Of a DNA stretch of 64,000 bases, positions 1 through 12,631 are shown one piece after another. Both the position numbers and the translations under genes were made by a program. Positions within the stretch are counted from its first letter, which is position 1; the number at the start of each line of letters is the position of its first letter. Source of the DNA: Grammothele lineata (taxonomy: Eukaryota; Basidiomycota; Agaricomycetes; Polyporales; Polyporaceae); the NCBI GenBank assembly GCA_002150815.3, contig NDFF03000382.1, positions 62,001-126,000 of the forward strand, in the 5' to 3' direction. Below the pieces are notes generated by a model. The model did not search any database. It worked only from the letters and a program-made list of their open reading frames with translations, and had not been told where the DNA came from.

Positions 1-559
1 AGACGACACGGAGACCGTCGGCTTGCGTGCTGGTGCTGGCGAGAGAGCCCAGTTTCGCCGAGGGCCGCGCCCTTGTGATGCTGTGCGGAGACTTATCTTC
101 TGTCACGACTCTGCCAGATTCTCCGGCGAGGCATGTGCCAGCATGTGCCTCGGCACCCGTCTCCATCTTTTTCGACCGATTCTCCGCATCCGCTCGCACG
201 AAGCAGGACCTTGTGTGTCCGCAACGGCCATTGCTCTGCCCGCCTCGTCCGCGCCTGCCGCGTTGGGGACCTCAGCCAAGTCATCTGTCGGTGCAGAGGC
301 GGCGAACTCCTCGATATAGTGAGTGCACTATCCATCCCACGCGGCGCGCCCTTCCACTCACCGGAGCCGTATGTCTGATTGAGCACAGAAGCTTGATTGA
401 ACACGCGACGGCCTCTGCTTCGTCTCCGGCTCTTTCTCTAATTATGGGCGGTAGCCCCATCCTCCCTGCAACCAGCCTCCGAGATATAAGAGCTGGCGAG
501 AGAGATGCCTCAATCTCCAAGCCTACCTCGCATCTCTGCTTTTTTCAGCATCGGAAGCA
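1..559. other. Intergenic / upstream of lyase gene
   Basis: No gene is recognised here. Several frames stay open for 60-250 codons on both strands, but none shows a known domain or a credible exon chain, and they overlap each other. The right-hand end is the promoter of the PL8 lyase that starts at 560. Confidence 0.5.
483..490 (+). promoter_or_regulatory. TATA-like box of PL8 lyase gene
   Basis: The string gatataag lies about 70 bp before the start codon at 560, a usual place for a TATA element in fungal secreted-enzyme genes. It is supported by position and sequence only. Confidence 0.4.
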
Positions 560-3299
560 ATGGTCGGCGCACACCAATTTCGCGCGGTACCCGCACTTCT
601 ATCCCTCGTTGCCTCGGCGTTCTCGGCTGCGCACCCCAGTGTGGTGTCCGCCGTCGCAAGCGAGCCCAAAGCCCGTGCATCCAACGCGAACGATATCGAC
701 ACCGTTACTGAGCGTAGATTTGCCACAATCGTCGGTGCGACGACTGGCGCATCTTCAATCTCCACCTGGTCCGTTCGATTACTTTCCACACCGAGATGCA
801 GCGTAACTGACCGGAGAACAGGCTGTCAACCCTACAGTCCAACGGGTCATGGCCGGACGTCGACTACACAACGGGCTGCGACGCACCGACGGCGAACTGG
901 AAAGCAGAGACCCATTGGTCGCGCATCCGTGCATCATTCAACCACAGCTTCACGTTAGCCGCCTCCAACTAACCACGCCACGTCTGTAGAGACTTTCTCG
1001 TCCGCTTGGCACGGCGGCTTCAAGAATGCTGAACAATGGGTTCAGAGCGACCAGGTCCGCGCAGCAATATCGTCGGCGATGGGCTTCTGGTTCACAAACG
1101 ACTTCCCCATCCCCGCGTGCCTCGATCAAGGCGGGACCGATGCATGTCCTTGCGGAACGCCCGGTTTGTGGAACACAAATTGGTTTTCAAACGTATGTTT
1201 TAGGAGATACCACTGCCATGTCGCTTTGGTATATTGATTCCTTTGCAGGTCATTGGCATTCCCACGTTCGTCGGCGAAGTGTGTTTGCTCCTCGGTGACT
1301 CGCTCAGCACCTCTGAGCTCGGGAATTGCACCAAGATGACCGATCGCAGCTTCGTAACGTTTCAGACGGGCATCGTCGGCGTGAGCGCAATCACCGGTGC
1401 GAACGCGCTCGACATCGCGAGTATCGGCATCGATGAAGGCTTGCTCACGCAGAATGTGACGCTGGTCGGCGCCGCGTTCGATCGTGTACACGCGGACGCC
1501 ATCATCCAGAACGCAACAAAGGCGGACGGTATCAGGGCGGACGGCTCTTTTGGCCAGCACACTGGCATCATCTACAACGGCAATTATGGGAAAGACTAGT
1601 GAGTAGAACACATAGGCAACGACATCAACGCTTGGTTGTGGATGGATGATGACATTTGACTGGATTTAGCGAGAACGACCTTTTCTCATTTGAAATCGAA
1701 GCTGGGGGTACCCAATTCCAGGCTGGAAATGCTGCAAGAAGTGCTTTGGAGACGCTGGTCGATGGCGACCAGTGGATGATCTATCGCAATATTTTCACGG
1801 ATGTCCTTCACTGGGATTTTGTGAGTGCGATTGAAAGTACGACCCCCACTAACCCCTTACTGACCAGACATTAGGGTGTACTGGGTCGCTTTTTGACCGA
1901 CCCTGTTATTGATAACCAGTACGTCAGACGTTTAGTTTGTTCGATAATTACCCACTCATTCAATGGCGTCAGTGCGTCAGCCAGTATTAAGACCAATCTC
2001 ACACAACTGCAGGTTTTGGGCCAGCTCTGGGATTCTGATGTCATACTCGATGCTTTCAATAACCTTTCGCTAAACACTACTACCGCGAACTCGGGAAATC
2101 TTGTTGGGAATCGCATCTTCTTTGCCAATGATTATGCTGTAAGTTACTGACTTCACTATACCCACAATATTGTCTCATCGCATCTGTAGGTCCAACGGGG
2201 ACCAGGATATGTCACCGCTCTTCGCATGTACTCAAAACGCACTCAAAACACGGAATGTACTGACGAAGCAAATAACTTCGGTTTCCATCTCGCCGATGGC
2301 GCGGTGTACACGCACATCAATGGCGACGAGTACGAAGACATCGTCGCCGCCTGGGATTGGAACCTCATTCCTGGAATCACCGTCGACTATGGTGCGACTA
2401 CACTCGAGTGCGACATGACACGCAAGACCGGCACCCAGACCTTTGTTGGCGGTGCGTCGGACGGAACGCTTGGTGCGGTCGCGATGAGGTACGAGAACCC
2501 GATCAACAAGGAGCTCAACTGGCGCAAGACATGGTTCTTCCTGCCCGATGACGTCCAACTCGTGTTCGTTGCGCGCATCACGTCTACTTCAGGAGCCCCC
2601 GTGCTGTCCGTACTAGACCAGCGCAAGCACGAAGGAGACATCTTCATCAACGGCGCCGTGTCGTCTGGCGGTAACTTCTCCAGCCCGGACACGCTCTGGC
2701 ACGGGGGCGTTGGTTACGCGTTCAACGCGACCGATCCCGTCACGCTCTCTGTGTCCGCTGCTTCGCGCACGGGCGATTGGACAGCGATCGGCGCGTCCTC
2801 GCAGCCCCCGGTGACAGTCGACATGTTCACCGCGTACCTCGCGCACGACGACGTCTCCGCCAACGTCGCCTACTTCGTCCTCCCCGGCGTCGCCGCGGCG
2901 GACTTCCCCGCTAAGGCCGCCGCCGCCCGCGCAAACGTACACACGATCCGGAACGACGGCTCGATCTCTGCCGCGGTCGACGTCGCCCACGGGCCGACGG
3001 CGTTTGGGGTCTTTTGGGAGACGAACGGGGGCACATTCACGATCCCTGCGACGCAAGCCGGTGGGGCAACGCTCAAAGTGCAATCGACGGGCAGCACGAA
3101 CGTGATCATACGGATGGACACCTGGGCGGTGACCGTCGCAGACCCGACGCAGTTGCTGAGCAACCTCACGCTCACGTTCACGCTCGGCTCAGGCACTGCG
3201 CCCGCCGGATGGGGCACGGCGAAGACGAAGACGCTCCAAGTTACGCTGCCGACCGAGGGCGTCGCGGGGAGCAGTGTCACACAAACCCTGCCGGTGTAA
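560..3299 (+). CDS. Secreted polysaccharide lyase family 8 (hyaluronate/chondroitin/xanthan lyase-like)
   Basis: A predicted extracellular lyase that would cut uronic-acid polysaccharides by beta-elimination. Exons: 560-768, 822-928, 990-1192, 1249-1598, 1670-1820, 1875-1918, 1973-2138, 2190-3299; the joined frame is 779 aa. A hydrophobic N-terminus (VPALLSLVASAFSAA) looks like a signal peptide. Family signatures read in order: HWSRI, CPCGTPGLWNTNWFSN (to about residue 173), TGANALD (Asn225), DGSFGQH (His277) with Tyr286 nine residues later, then the central beta-sandwich with AAWDWNLIPG. Asn225, His277 and Tyr286 match the spacing of the Asn-His-Tyr catalytic set known in PL8. The 929-989 intron matters: reading through it gives a stop at 970 and an apparent frameshift, but gtgcat...tgtag with a ctaac branch site restores frame and the conserved HWSRI-QTFSSAWHGG join. 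The natural substrate is not deducible. Confidence 0.9.
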
Positions 3300-3890
3300 A
3301 TGGGGCGTGGACAGGGCAATAGGTGGTCTGGTACCCGGAGTGGGAACATCCTGCTGGGTTGTGCTATTTCAGCTTGTCTGGGCTTTCGTTATTTTGATGT
3401 ACCAAATGTACCGCGTTTGTTTAACAAACGTCGTCACTATGAGTAACTCGGCCCGCATTTTAGGTATTGTATGTTGTGACGTGTTGTTCTCTGCATTTCA
3501 AACAGTTTACTCCGCAACTCACGGAGACGTATCGGAGAGCAGATTCCAAATGCTCGAAACCGGTCCCATTAGGAAAATGGATATGCTACAACTATGTATA
3601 ACGATACATGCCCAGCGTGATGTCCGAAAGCGATATATCGATACAACTGAATGCAAGGGCTGCGCCTGCAGCTGGTCATGGAGTGTCCGTAGAATGTCCA
3701 CCGTGAAAGTTCGTACTGGAAACTCTCCCGCGTTTCTATACGACTGAGGGTGAAAAAAATCTTGCTGAGTACCTCACGCGTTGCCGGGAGCGATGTGTAG
3801 CTTTGCAAGAGAGGATACGACCGGAACAGCGTAGAACGCGTACGCTACCCAGACCACTGTAACGAGTATGAGACACAAGCTCATAACGAG
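3300..3890. other. Spacer between convergent genes
   Basis: This spacer lies between the PL8 stop and the end of the SUR7-like gene. It should hold the two 3' untranslated regions. I see no further gene or clear repeat in it. Confidence 0.5.
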
Positions 3891-4689
3891 CTAGAGGTTA
3901 TGACGCTTACTGATGAAACCATTGCTAGTAGAGGCGATGAGCTGAGGACCACTCGAGCCGGCCTCTGAGATGTCGCGGTTGAAATCTTCGACAGCCTTGC
4001 CAAACCACATACGGAGGACGAGGAACGACGTGATACCTGCTCGCGTGGTAAGTCGCCGGTCCATCAGATTGGGTGCGCTTAGTTACTCACCGATGAGGAA
4101 ACCGAGGAGGCCAATCCAAGCTGTCGTGCGCTGCACGGCAGGCTTGTCAAGCACGTTGCCCGCCTTGCCCATCTTGTGCCGAAAAGTGGTCATAACGAAG
4201 AGGACGAAGAAGATAATCGTGAAGCCTAGGGAGACGGCGATGAATGCGGGCGTCGTCGCTGTGGGCGCGGAAAGGAGGTCGGGCGCATTGTCTGGTAGGA
4301 CGGAGAGGTCTTGGGAGACATGAGCACAGCGTCGGGGGATATCGGAAGGACAACGTACCATAAGTCGGCGAAACTGTTGGAACCGTGCAGGTGACGGAGC
4401 CATCCTGCGACGAACGCGCGCACGATCCTGTAATTCTGGAATAAGCAACATATGCGGGGGACGATCAGACGGACGTACCCAATGCACCGAGAAAGACGGA
4501 GGGCCCGTCAACGTCACTCGAGGATTTGGACTGCGTAAGTGCAGTCGAAGGTGACACCGTCAAGAGGGATACTTGATCGGGGAACAGGAGGACGGGAGCC
4601 AGATAGGCAAAAAGGATGAGGATGAACGACGTCAAGGAGAGCAGGGGAGCGAGGTAGAGGTTGATGGCTTTGGAGAGACCGGCAATCAT
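3891..4689 (-). CDS. SUR7/PalI-family four-helix membrane protein
   Basis: A plasma-membrane protein of the SUR7/PalI (Rim9) superfamily, whose members organise eisosome membrane domains or take part in pH sensing. Exons on the minus strand: 4689-4479, 4427-4359, 4309-4091, 4036-3891; 214 aa. The first helix is in LAPLLSLTSFILILFAYLAP, followed by an extracellular loop with the family cysteine pattern GSCARSSQDGSVTCT. Later helices lie in FIAVSLGFTIIFFVLFV, TTAWIGLLGFLIG and ITSFLVLRMWFG. The Cys motif only appears when the acceptor at 4428 (ttacag) is used instead of the one 8 nt upstream, so the choice is well supported. Start is the ATG before IAGLSKAINLY. It cannot be assigned to the SUR7 or the PalI branch by eye. 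Confidence 0.82.
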
Positions 4690-5636
4690 GGTGGGCGCTG
4701 GATGGTATACGTGCAAGTAAGGCTTCCGGGTAGCGTCGACAGACGTCGTAGAGAATATGAAGAACGGTGCGGTCGTGAGCCGAAGGTGAAGTCTAGAGAA
4801 TGTAAGCCTGCCTGCAGTTGGATGGGACTGGGGTCGTCGACTAGGACAATGGGGGACGCATTCCGAGCCGTGAGGCCCTTAAGTATCGAGTCGGCTGAGA
4901 GAATGCGCCGGGCCATGCCTGTGCGGGCGAGAAGCGGCATGCGGAGAACAATAGCAGACAAGGGACAGAGGCACGGAGAGCGGAGACAACAAAGAGCGGC
5001 TCTGACCAGAGTAACGAGGGCAGACGGAGAATAAGCGCCCCATTGTTCCAGCCCAGTCGGACGGGCGCCTATCCGCGTACAGTGAATACCAAGTTCAACA
5101 TCGAATATAGATCCTCTCAACTCCCCCACGACTATAGACAAGGCTCTTCATTTCCTTTCCGATCTAAATTTATATCAACTCCGGGCACATTTGCAGCCTC
5201 TGCCGGTACTACACGCTCTCACTCACGTCACCGGGTGCGTCGCGGTCACGTTGCCCGTCCGCCCGCGGGACAAGTAAGTACTGGTGTCCCATGAGAAGGC
5301 AGTTCCTGTTGAAGCTTTCTCCCTCGGTTTCGACCCCCTTAGAGTATAGCGCAATCAAATGCCGTATCATATCCCGCTATATCATTCTAGTATGTCGACT
5401 CCAACGAAGCACGAGTCATCTCCTTAAGATCATTCCTCCAACAACTGCCTTGGCTTGAACTGGGATCTGCCTAGCTAAGCCTCCCATCTACTTATACCAA
5501 CAGGTTATCCTGTCGGTGAAGTTCGGACACGAAATAAGTACGGTCCGTGTGCCATTGCTTATCGAGCAATCACTCAAACTCTGTGCTCATCGGTCTCGCT
5601 TGATCTACTACATGACCTTCACCTGTAGATACCACC
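4690..5636. other. Divergent promoter region
   Basis: This is the 947-bp spacer between the head-to-head SUR7-like gene (minus) and amidase (plus). Open frames are present on both strands but carry no recognisable domain, and splice-consistent exons were not found. It is best read as promoter and 5' UTR sequence. Confidence 0.5.
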
Positions 5637-7777
5637 ATGGCCTCTGAGATCTCAACTATCGCGCAATGGCAACAGCATGTCGCAGACAAGCTTACACGCC
5701 AGAAGGCTTCCATCCCTCTGGAATGGCACATTCCTTCGGTACCGGATAGTCAAGCAAACGTAATGGATATCCCCAGCACTTGCGGCCTCTTGTCCAACCG
5801 GGAGCTAGAGATTACAAACACATCCGATGTCGCTGAATTGCTCAATAAGCTGGCCTCTGGAGAATGGTCGGCTGTAGAGGTCGCGACCGCGTTCAGCAAG
5901 AGAGCTATCGTCGCTCACCAAGTGGTGCGCGATAACGGTCCTATGCATCTTGAAACATCCTCTGATATGTACATCGCATATAGGTGAATTGCCTCACGGA
6001 AATCTTCATCGACAAAGCTCTCGAGCGTGCTGCAGAACTTGACGCGTATCTCAAAGAACATGGCAAAGTGGTGGGCCCTCTGCATGGCCTTCCAATCTCC
6101 CTGAAAGATCAGTTCCCGATCAAAGGTCTCGAAACAACGATGGGTAAGATCGAATGCTCGGCGTATTCATTCATCGTTCGTCGCTGATGGATGTACGGAT
6201 AGGGTACGCCGCATGGATCGGACAATATGCTGGCGACGATGCGGTATTAGTTCATATACTTGTGGCTGCTGGTGCGATTCTGTTTGTGCGGACCAATGTT
6301 CCACAAACCCTGATGGTAAGAAGTTGTCATCAGGCTATTTCTGTCAAGAATTCTTAGTGTGCCTGCAGTGGGGTGAGACCTCGAATAACGTTTTCGGGCG
6401 CACGTTGAGTCCGTACAACCGACATTTCACACCTGGCGGCTCCTCCGGTGGAGAAAGCGCGCTCATCGCTATGCACGGAAGTGTCCTGGGAGTCGGTTCT
6501 GATATTGGAGGGTAAGCATACGATACTCTTCCCGCCATCTTTGTGCAACGATTGCAATCCGCTTATTGATTATTCTAGCTCCATCCGTGTCCCCGCATAC
6601 TTCTGTGGTCTGTATGGCTTCAAACCCTCCAGCCATCGCATGCCCACGTTTGGTATTGTCAACTCGTTGGATGGCCAAGAGTCGGTGCCATCCTCGATAG
6701 GGCCACTCAGCACATCTCTGTCTGGCGTAACGACATTTGTTCGCTCCGTACTCGAGGCGGAACCTTGGCGGTACTGCCCGAACGCCTTCCCGAAGCAGTG
6801 GTCTCAAGATGACTATGAGTTAAAGACACTCGGCGGGGGAAAGAAGCTATGTTTTGGCATTATGTGGGACGAGGGGTCGATGAAACCCCTCCCGCCTGTC
6901 CTTCGAGCGTTGAAAATGACGAAGAAGGCCCTTGAAGCTGCAGGTCATACGAGTACGCGGGATATTATTATTACGCTGAACCTATGCTGAGAGCTTAAAT
7001 CTTGCAGTGATGGAGTGGAAGTCCTTCCGTCATTCAGAATACGTGGCGATTGCGGTAGGTCCAGGGGTCAATACACGTCTTCATCCGAAACTCACTGTAT
7101 TTTCGTAGCGATCCGCATTTCTCGCTGACGGTAGCGAGGACTACACCGCATGCCTGACGACTGGCGAACCCCTGATACAGTGCATGGACCCCGATGCCGC
7201 TCCCGATTACGTTCCTCCGTTTAGAGTAAAGCGAGAGAATATCAGCGCATACGAGGTCTGGCAATTGAACAAGGAGCGCCGAGCTTTGCGCAAGGCCCTC
7301 CTCGATCACTGGCAGGCTACTGCTGAGCAGACCGGTACTGGTAGACCCATCGACGGTCTCATCTGCCCTGTAGCGGCTTATCCGGCCGTTCCGCACGGAC
7401 AAACCAAGTTCGTTTCGCGCTTACACTTCTGCGGCCTATGGTTGTTGATTACCGTTCTCTAGATCCTCGGTCTATACCATCATCTGGAACACAATGGATT
7501 ATCCTTCTTTGGTTATTCCTGTCACCAAAGTCGATCCCGAAGTTGATGTAAAACTGGAACGCGAAGAGTTTTGGAGTGAAGACGACAAAGGTATCCACGA
7601 CATGTGTATGTTTCATTTCCTCTTTCCGAGGTTACGTATGTCCTCAGCTCTCCCACAGATGACCCTGAAAAGTTCAAAGGACTCCCGGTTGGCATCCAAC
7701 TCGTCGGACCAAGTCTTTGCGAGGAAGTCGTCTTGGGCCTGGGAGGAGTGGTCGATTCTGCCTTAAAGGCGATGTGA
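5637..7777 (+). CDS. Amidase (amidase-signature family, acetamidase/FAAH-like)
   Basis: A serine hydrolase of the amidase-signature family that cleaves carboxamides to acid and ammonia or amine. Exons: 5637-5924, 5984-6143, 6203-6315, 6369-6511, 6579-6952, 7008-7054, 7109-7407, 7463-7605, 7659-7777; 561 aa, the usual length of fungal acetamidases. The Ser-cisSer-Lys triad is visible: Lys in GLPISLKDQF, cis-Ser in GGSSGGESALIA, and the nucleophile Ser in GSDIGGSIRVP, where an intron splits the motif after GG. C-terminal landmarks NTMDYPSLVIPV and KGLPVGIQLVG are intact. There is no signal peptide, so it is likely cytosolic. The first donor is placed so that AHQVVNCLTEI matches the family. The true amide substrate (acetamide, formamide, fatty amide) cannot be told from sequence. 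Confidence 0.9.
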
Positions 7778-8086
7778 CAGAGCAGTTGTTGGACCATGTG
7801 TTTGATACCGTTGCCACGAAGACAGCGCGCTTGTACAGTCATTGAATGTTCGAGTTCTGTTAGTTGGAGGCTAAGATGCCTGACAGTATTGAGTACCAGG
7901 GCCCGGGCCCGCGTATGTCAGATATACTGAGGCTTTTGCCAAACATGCGCAAGCATTACAGCGCCAATCTAGATCCAAAATTACTGCATCGGCGCCTCAA
8001 TACGTTCACGCCCCTAGGCTCGGCGCGTAGAGACTCGCGCATTGACTATTCTCCTTACTCGCCCCTCTCTCATTTCAACGATAAAC

Positions 8087-10633
8087 ATGTCGGACGACAC
8101 GGAACAAGAGACATTCGGTGCTGCGGAAGAACTCCAGCTCCCTACTGTGCTCGAAGCTTTGTCTAAACTCCTCGCGGATAAGCCGGAGGCATTGGCTATA
8201 GGGAGCGAGGACCTTCGCCGAGCTGCATTGGATGCAACAAAATATGTCTACGACTTAGGTAAATGTGGCCGTAGCTTTGGCTTTACGTGTTCCTCTAATG
8301 ATCCTCTCTGGAATAGCTCTGGACGCAGAGAAGCATGCACTCGGTCGCGTGAACGAGCTGCTCACCTCCATCTCCCCGAGCCATGCTCCTCGGACGCGAT
8401 CGCAGACGACCGCAGCGGAGAGCCGCAAGCGCAAACGCGATACACCCAAAGACTTGTCTCCTACGGTGCCCTTAATGAGGGAGACCCCACTCGGGGAGCT
8501 TTTCGTAGAGGGCATGAGCGACGAACAGGTCTGGGCGGAGCTGGAGTTACGAGCGCAAGGCGTATGTGACATGCTCAACTACGCGCTAGACGGGGACTTG
8601 AAGGATGCAGACGAGGAAGACGAAGAAGGCGGGAAAGCAGTGCAGACGAAGCAGCTGGAGGACATGCGCCAAGCACTCATCGCCGAGGGCTTCTCCCCTG
8701 AGGAGCTGGAGGATATGGACTTCGAGATGGACGACGAAGAGAATAGCGAGGACGACGAAGACGAGGACGATGAGAGTGGCAACGATGACGATGACGACGA
8801 GGACGAGGACTGGGATGACGAAGAAAATAGCACCGGTGAGGATGCGGAGCTTGACGAGGGTGTGGAAGAATTGCGGGATCCGTCGGACGAAGATGACGAC
8901 GACGGAAGGCTAGAACTCGACGAGCCGTCCTTCTTGAATGGTGGAAAACGGACGCTTAAGATGAAGCGCAGACCTGGCGGGCACCCCGAGCTCGATGATG
9001 GCTTCTTCGACCTGGCAGCGTTCAACGCCGAGACTGAAGCAGCCGAAGCCAGAACTTCCTCACGAGGCCGACTAAGCAAGGATGACGAGGACGAGGACGA
9101 GGACGATGCCGAGTCTGTTGACCTCTTCGCCCCTGTGCATGACGACGTCGAGTTCGACGAGGAGGATCTGGAGAGCGGCGGTGGTGCGTCTATTATCTGC
9201 GTTTGGTCATGCGATATGCCTAACCTCGAGATTGTAGACCTGTTCTACAAGGATTTCTTCGACCCTCCGGGTGGCGTGTCTGCGCCGAAGGCGAAGAAGG
9301 CAAGGAAAGCCACGGAAGCCTTCCCGTCAACCAGTAAGGTACGGTTCAACGATGAAGTCCGAGTCAAGAAGATCAAAGCGAAAGGCAAGAATCTTCCCGT
9401 CTCCACCATGTTCTACGAGGAAGAGGAGGATGATGAGGATGAAGAATATGCATACGATGAGAGCGAAGAAGATGGGGATGAGTACCTCGACGAAGAGGGC
9501 GACGAGATGTCGGATGCTGAGTACGACAAAGAGGAAGGTGGAGAGGTATCAATGGAGGAGGCAGATGAGGACTTTGGTCTGGCAACGATACAGCGGTTAA
9601 AGGAGGATCTTCTTGCAGATGACGAGGGCGAAGAGCGGCAAGGTGCGTGCAGATACATAGTCACTTTTGCATTTGTGTCCAACAATTTTTTTTAGATCTG
9701 TCGACGCACGAACAGCGCATGGCCGCTATCCGAGATGAGATCGCTGCGCTAGAGGCAGAAAACGTCGGCCAGAAAGAATGGACACTAATGGGCGAGGCAA
9801 CGTCACGGTCCCGACCTCAGAATTCCTTGCTAGAGGAAGACTTGGAGTTCGAGCGGGTCATGAAGTCCGTGCCCGTGATCACCGAGGACGTCGTACACGG
9901 CTTAGAAGAGCGTATTAAGGCACGTATCCTCAACGGACAATTCGATGACGTCGTGCGGAAACGGCCTTTGGATGACAAGCCCTTCCTGCCATCCCGGTTC
10001 TTCGAACTGCAAGACACCAAGTCAAAACAGTCGCTGGCTGAGATATACGAAGATGATTACACGGCCGCCCAGTCTGGCAGCGTCGCGGGCGAAGACAGGG
10101 ATGGCAAACTGAAGAAAGAGCATCAAGAAATTGAGAAGCTATGGGAGCGTATCTGCGGCAAGCTCGATGCTCTTTGCAATGCGCATTTCACTCCCAAGGC
10201 TGTACGTAGTTTACCTTGTTGGTGGCTCCATGCAACTGACTATTGAGCTGTTTTCTAGCCCAAAGCATCAATCACCAGCGTCTCTAACGTTGCGGCTGCG
10301 ACCATGGAGTCGGCACTTCCGACCGCGAAAGCGACTTCAACTATGCTCGCTCCCGAGGAGATTTATGCCCCCGTCTCGAGCGATCTGCGTGCGCGCAGCG
10401 AGCTCACACCAGTCGAGAAACGTGCGCTAAGGAATAAGCGCAAGAAGGCGAGCAAAAAAGCGCGCGATGCCATTGACAAGAGCGTCCAGAAGTTCGGACG
10501 GCCGAAGGGTGTCGGAGGTGTAAAGCGGCAAAAGGAGGCCGCGCTCAAGACCCTCGTCAAGAACGGAAAGGGTGTCACGGTTGTGGGCAAGAGCAAAGAA
10601 GTGGACGGCAAACAGGGACGAGGCAAGACGTGA
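8087..10633 (+). CDS. MPP10: U3 snoRNP protein MPP10
   Basis: A component of the U3 snoRNP / SSU processome acting in nucleolar 18S rRNA processing with Imp3 and Imp4. Exons: 8087-8258, 8317-9183, 9238-9642, 9696-10201, 10259-10633; 774 aa. The N-terminal part carries LGELFVEGMSDEQVW. The middle (about residues 160-460) is very rich in Asp/Glu. The C-terminal half has the family block NSLLEEDLEFERVMKSVPV and RILNGQFDDVVRKRPLDDKP, followed by a basic tail. The 54-nt intron 9184-9237 is in frame and open, but removing it joins ESGGD to LFYKDFFDPP, which matches the family. The preceding 309-bp spacer (7778-8086) shows nothing else. A long Ser-rich open frame on the other strand is only the mirror of the acidic stretch. 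Confidence 0.92.
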
Positions 10634-11196
10634 TGCGAGTCGACGCGCGCGCCGTATCCGACTCTGCTGTATCGATACTAGTCTCGTAACCAGTCACCTT
10701 GGTATGGGGAGAGTGGGATGAATACCTACCATAACCAGCCGCCTTGGTACGGGGAGAGTGTCTACGGCACCGTACTCGCCTCGCCCAAGCTATTCCCCCA
10801 AGTAAAACCCATCCCACGCCTCTAAAATTCCGCATTGCGTGAACTATAGTATTGCGGTGCACCGTGGAGGTTGGTCACGAGTCTATATTGATACTGTCTT
10901 TTACCTCATTCTCGCTACATCCTCTGTGCGTGTGAAGGCGGGGATATCTCGCGTCTTCTTATTACCGTTTTCTCGGACGCCTAGAACGCCTCCTGTGATC
11001 CCGATAGGATGTTCCGCCAGAAAAGAGCCCGCACTGAGCCTATAACCGCTTGTTACAGCCTGCACGTGATGACATGTCCGGCACTTAAGTGTAGCTGTGG
11101 CAGTAGCGCACAGCAACAGCCCTTGCCGTCCCCCATCGTTCTCGTTTTCTCCTCCATCGTCGATCCCTCTCTGCATCTCCTTCGACCCCTTTCGCC
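10634..11196. other. Spacer with MPP10 3' region and SEC9 promoter
   Basis: No gene is seen in this 563-bp spacer. A duplicated 29-mer sits just after the MPP10 stop and is listed separately. A pyrimidine-rich stretch runs into the SEC9 start. Confidence 0.5.
10687..10760. repeat. Duplicated 29-mer in MPP10 3' region
   Basis: The 29 nt at 10687-10715 recur at 10732-10760 with three or four substitutions; both copies end in the same ggggagagtg. They are separated by 16 nt. This looks like a short local duplication in the 3' untranslated region. Confidence 0.6.
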
Positions 11197-12477
11197 ATGT
11201 CTTTCTTCTCGCGCAAAGAGAAAAACCTGATCCCGCCGGTCGAGCCCGCAATGTCGCAGGACGCTAAACGCAACGAGCTCTTTGGCTCCCGAGGCAACAG
11301 CACCTCTCCCCGTCCCCCGAGCAATTTCTCGCGTTCGACCAGTACCACGTACGTCGCCAGCCGTGATGGCGATCCATATGCCTCCGCCGCGCCACATAGT
11401 AGCTACGTTGCCGGCGACCGCTACGCCCGCCAGAACGCCGTAGGAGACGCCTACTCGCGTGGGCAGGGCAATGTCGAACAGGACAGGAATGAGCTCTTTG
11501 CGGGCTACAAGCCTCGCGAGGGTGGCTCCGGCCGCTTCTTTGACGACGGCCCCGGTGTAGGGGGTAGGCCCGGGCGGCGCGTGACGCCGCCTCCGGGCGA
11601 GGAGAACGAGGAAGACGTCGAGGGTATCAAGCAGGACCTCCGTTACCTTAAGCAGGACTCGGTCAACTCGACCCGCAACGCCCTCCGCCTGGCGCGCGAG
11701 GCGGAGGAGACGGCGAGAAACACGGTCAGCAAGCTCGGCTCGCAGTCCGGTGAGTGTCCGTCCGTTCCGCTCTTCCCTCGGGCGTGCATCACGCGGCTGT
11801 GAACGCTGTGCTCACCTGGGCGCGCGCCTGATCGTTCACAGAGAGGCTTGCGGACACGGAGCGCCATCTTGACGTGTCCAAGGGCCACTCGTTGCGCGCG
11901 GCGGACAAGACGGACGAACTGAAGCAGCTCAACCGCTCGATCTTCCGGCCTGTCATTACGTTCAACAAGGACAAGAAACGCGCTGCGCAGGAGGCGAAGA
12001 TTCAGGCGCGTTACGAGGAGGAACGCGATAACCGCGAGAAATCGATGCGGGACATCCGTGATACCCAGGACCGCCTCGGTCGTGCTGCAACATACGGCAT
12101 GCGAGGCGACGACGATGAGGAAGGTATCGGTGGTGGTGGAAGTGGCCGGTTCCGTACGGCTGCGCAACTACAGCAGCGCAAGGAACAACGTAAGCGCTAC
12201 CAATTCGAGGCGGATGAGGAGGACGATGCGCTTGAGGATGAACTTGATGACAACCTCGACGAAATCATGGATGTCACTAAACGCCTCAAGGCCCTTGGCA
12301 GCGCTATGAGCAGCGAGCTCGATAGTCAGAACGAGCGTCTCGTCCGCATCACCGGTAAGACTGATAACCTCGACGAGCACCTCTTCAAGAACACCCAGAG
12401 AGTTCGTGTCTTCACATTGTTTACTGTCATGCCATGCTAATAATAGGCTATTCACACAGCTTAACAGGATCAAGTAG
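11197..12477 (+). CDS. SEC9: Sec9/SNAP-25-type t-SNARE
   Basis: A plasma-membrane Qb/Qc SNARE that pairs with Sso-type syntaxin and Snc-type VAMP in exocytosis at hyphal tips. Exons: 11197-11749, 11842-12401, 12460-12477; 376 aa. The first 120 residues are low-complexity. The first SNARE helix spans about residues 140-205 with the zero-layer Gln in KLGSQSERLAD. The second is near the C-terminus (about 315-376) with Gln in SELDSQNERL and the ending NLDEHLFKNTQR-LNRIK. There is no membrane anchor, as expected for Sec9. The last coding exon has only 18 nt (five codons plus stop), found because the family ends in R-L-x-x-I-K. Confidence 0.9.
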
Positions 12478-12631
12478 ACTTGCTAAGCGACAGTAGGCGC
12501 GCCACTCGAAGGGTGACTCTAATTTGTTTGGACGATTTTTCGTTGTTTGTGACACTGGATAATGGTACCTGTGACTACACGTGGATGGTGCCCGGCACCT
12601 ATAATATATGTTCCTCAAGTGAAATGTAACT

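Noticed and set aside
929..989. Apparent stop and frameshift inside the PL8 lyase (stop at 970)
   Set aside because: A 61-nt intron gtgcat...tgtag with branch site ctaac removes the stop, keeps frame and restores the conserved HWSRI-QTF region, so the gene is intact.
4686..5141. 151-codon minus-strand open frame upstream of the SUR7-like gene
   Set aside because: The SUR7-like protein is complete from 4689; this stretch shows no domain and is more likely 5' untranslated or promoter DNA.
7771..7845. Alternative C-terminal extension of the amidase (frame reading GDVTEQLLDHVF)
   Set aside because: It needs a frame change after SALK; family members end near this point, so the stop at 7775-7777 is accepted.
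8579..9079. Long Ser-rich open frame on the minus strand inside MPP10
   Set aside because: It is the complement of the Asp/Glu codon run (GAC/GAG/GAA read backwards) and has no start context or domain.
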